Part shown: positions 63,746 through 64,000 of the stretch, in pieces | How the letters are laid out: each line of letters opens with the position of its first letter | Position numbering within the stretch: position 1 is the first letter of the stretch | Assembly: GCA_026125795.1 (NCBI GenBank) | Contig: JAHCKM010000005.1 | Span: forward strand, 62,001 to 126,000 | Direction: 5' to 3' | DNA from: Burkholderiaceae bacterium | GTDB lineage: Bacteria > Pseudomonadota > Gammaproteobacteria > Burkholderiales > Burkholderiaceae_C | DNA: 64,000 bases | The notes under the pieces: model-generated | The model's input: only the letters and a program-made list of their open reading frames with translations | What the model was told of the DNA's origin: nothing | Database searches by the model: none | Program-made: the position numbers and the translations under genes

Positions 63746-64000
63746 ATGATTGCGCTCGACCACCATCCCAGCGGCCGCCACTTCCTGCAGATCCCCGGCC
63801 CGAGTCCGGTGCCCGACCGCATCCTGCGCGCGCTGAGCCTGCCGACCATCGACCACCGCGGCCCCGAGTTCGCCACGCTCGGGTTGAAGGTGATCGACGG
63901 GCTGAAGCAGGTGTTTCGCACCCGGCATCCGGTGGCGATCTACCCCGCCTCGGGCACCGGCGCGTGGGAGGCGGCGCTGGCCAACACCATGAGCCCGGGC
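63746..64000 (+). CDS. Serine/alanine-glyoxylate aminotransferase-like protein, 5' part (runs off window)
   Basis: 85 codons open to the right edge. HFLQIPGPSPVPDRILRAL, TIDHRGPEFATLGL and IYPASGTGAWEAALANTMSPG match the N-terminus of class-V aminotransferases of the serine-glyoxylate group (the SGTGxWE segment binds PLP phosphate). The ATG at 63746 is preferred over an in-frame GTG at 63695 because the predicted promoter would start transcription at about 63699. Divergent from and probably regulated by the GntR protein. Confidence 0.82.
   Translation, partial: MIALDHHPSGRHFLQIPGPSPVPDRILRALSLPTIDHRGPEFATLGLKVIDGLKQVFRTRHPVAIYPASGTGAWEAALANTMSPG

Overview
The window is GC-rich, densely coded bacterial DNA with many 1-4 nt gene overlaps. 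Its gene content (Bug/TctC-type solute receptor, soxXYZA, phosphoketolase cluster, iorAB-type and cox-type molybdo-hydroxylases, long GC-rich intergenic palindromes) suggests a betaproteobacterium of the order Burkholderiales, perhaps a Rubrivivax/Piscinibacter/Rhizobacter-like lineage. This is inferred from content and codon use; no rRNA, tRNA or other marker gene lies in the window. I saw no CRISPR array and no complete insertion sequence.

Layout. (1) 1-4.7 kb: the 3' end of a HipA-like kinase gene, an MDR-type oxidoreductase, a DUF423 membrane protein, a gamma-glutamyltransferase-family gene, a FlbD-like small protein and sixA. (2) 4.7-18.4 kb: an accessory/defence island. It holds an HNH-like protein, a vapBC-type pair with a readable promoter and operator, a WYL regulator, a DUF4143 ATPase, the decayed 3' end of a second ggt gene, and a type I restriction-modification locus (GIY-YIG/DUF4357 protein, hsdM, hsdS, hsdR). 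An antisense DUF433/PIN-like toxin-antitoxin pair sits between hsdS and hsdR, and a membrane-anchored Mrr-like nuclease follows. (3) 18.5-21.1 kb: a LysR regulator divergent from a flavodoxin-fold quinone reductase and an exported metallo-beta-lactamase-fold lactonase-like protein, with a three-half-site operator between them. (4) 21.2-30.1 kb: a second accessory patch with a DUF433/DUF5615 pair, an unrecognised coiled-coil protein with FSLD repeats and a PD-(D/E)XK-like core, parDE, a TM0106-type nuclease-helicase, a collagen-like lipoprotein and two coupled paralogous genes of unknown function.

(5) 30.3-38.6 kb: mostly small conserved or hypothetical genes: a GYD protein, a small gene with a possible sigma-54 promoter, a lipoprotein hydrolase, DUF1810, hemerythrin, a ClsC-like phospholipase D, an exported HExxH peptidase and a VanZ protein. 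(6) 38.8-41.6 kb: a two-subunit cox-type molybdenum hydroxylase with no FAD subunit. (7) 41.6-49.9 kb: a tightly packed minus-strand cluster xfp-tal-ackA-P-type ATPase-universal stress protein, which reads as a phosphoketolase route to acetate and ATP. (8) 50.0-54.9 kb: soxXYZA without soxB or soxCD, and iorAB-type genes. (9) 55.0-64.0 kb: a CDF transporter, dtd, two extracytoplasmic solute receptors, a 1009-residue FAD/Fe-S dehydrogenase, a repeat-rich gap, and a GntR regulator divergent from an aminotransferase that runs off the window, with twin operators on facing promoters.

Points most worth a second look: the coiled-coil/PD-(D/E)XK protein at 21991-23553 beside parDE and the nuclease-helicase; the antisense toxin-antitoxin pair inside the restriction operon; the SoxY whose carrier arm ends in AACIE instead of a glycine-rich tail; the ggt remnant at 8983-9123; and the collagen-like lipoprotein.
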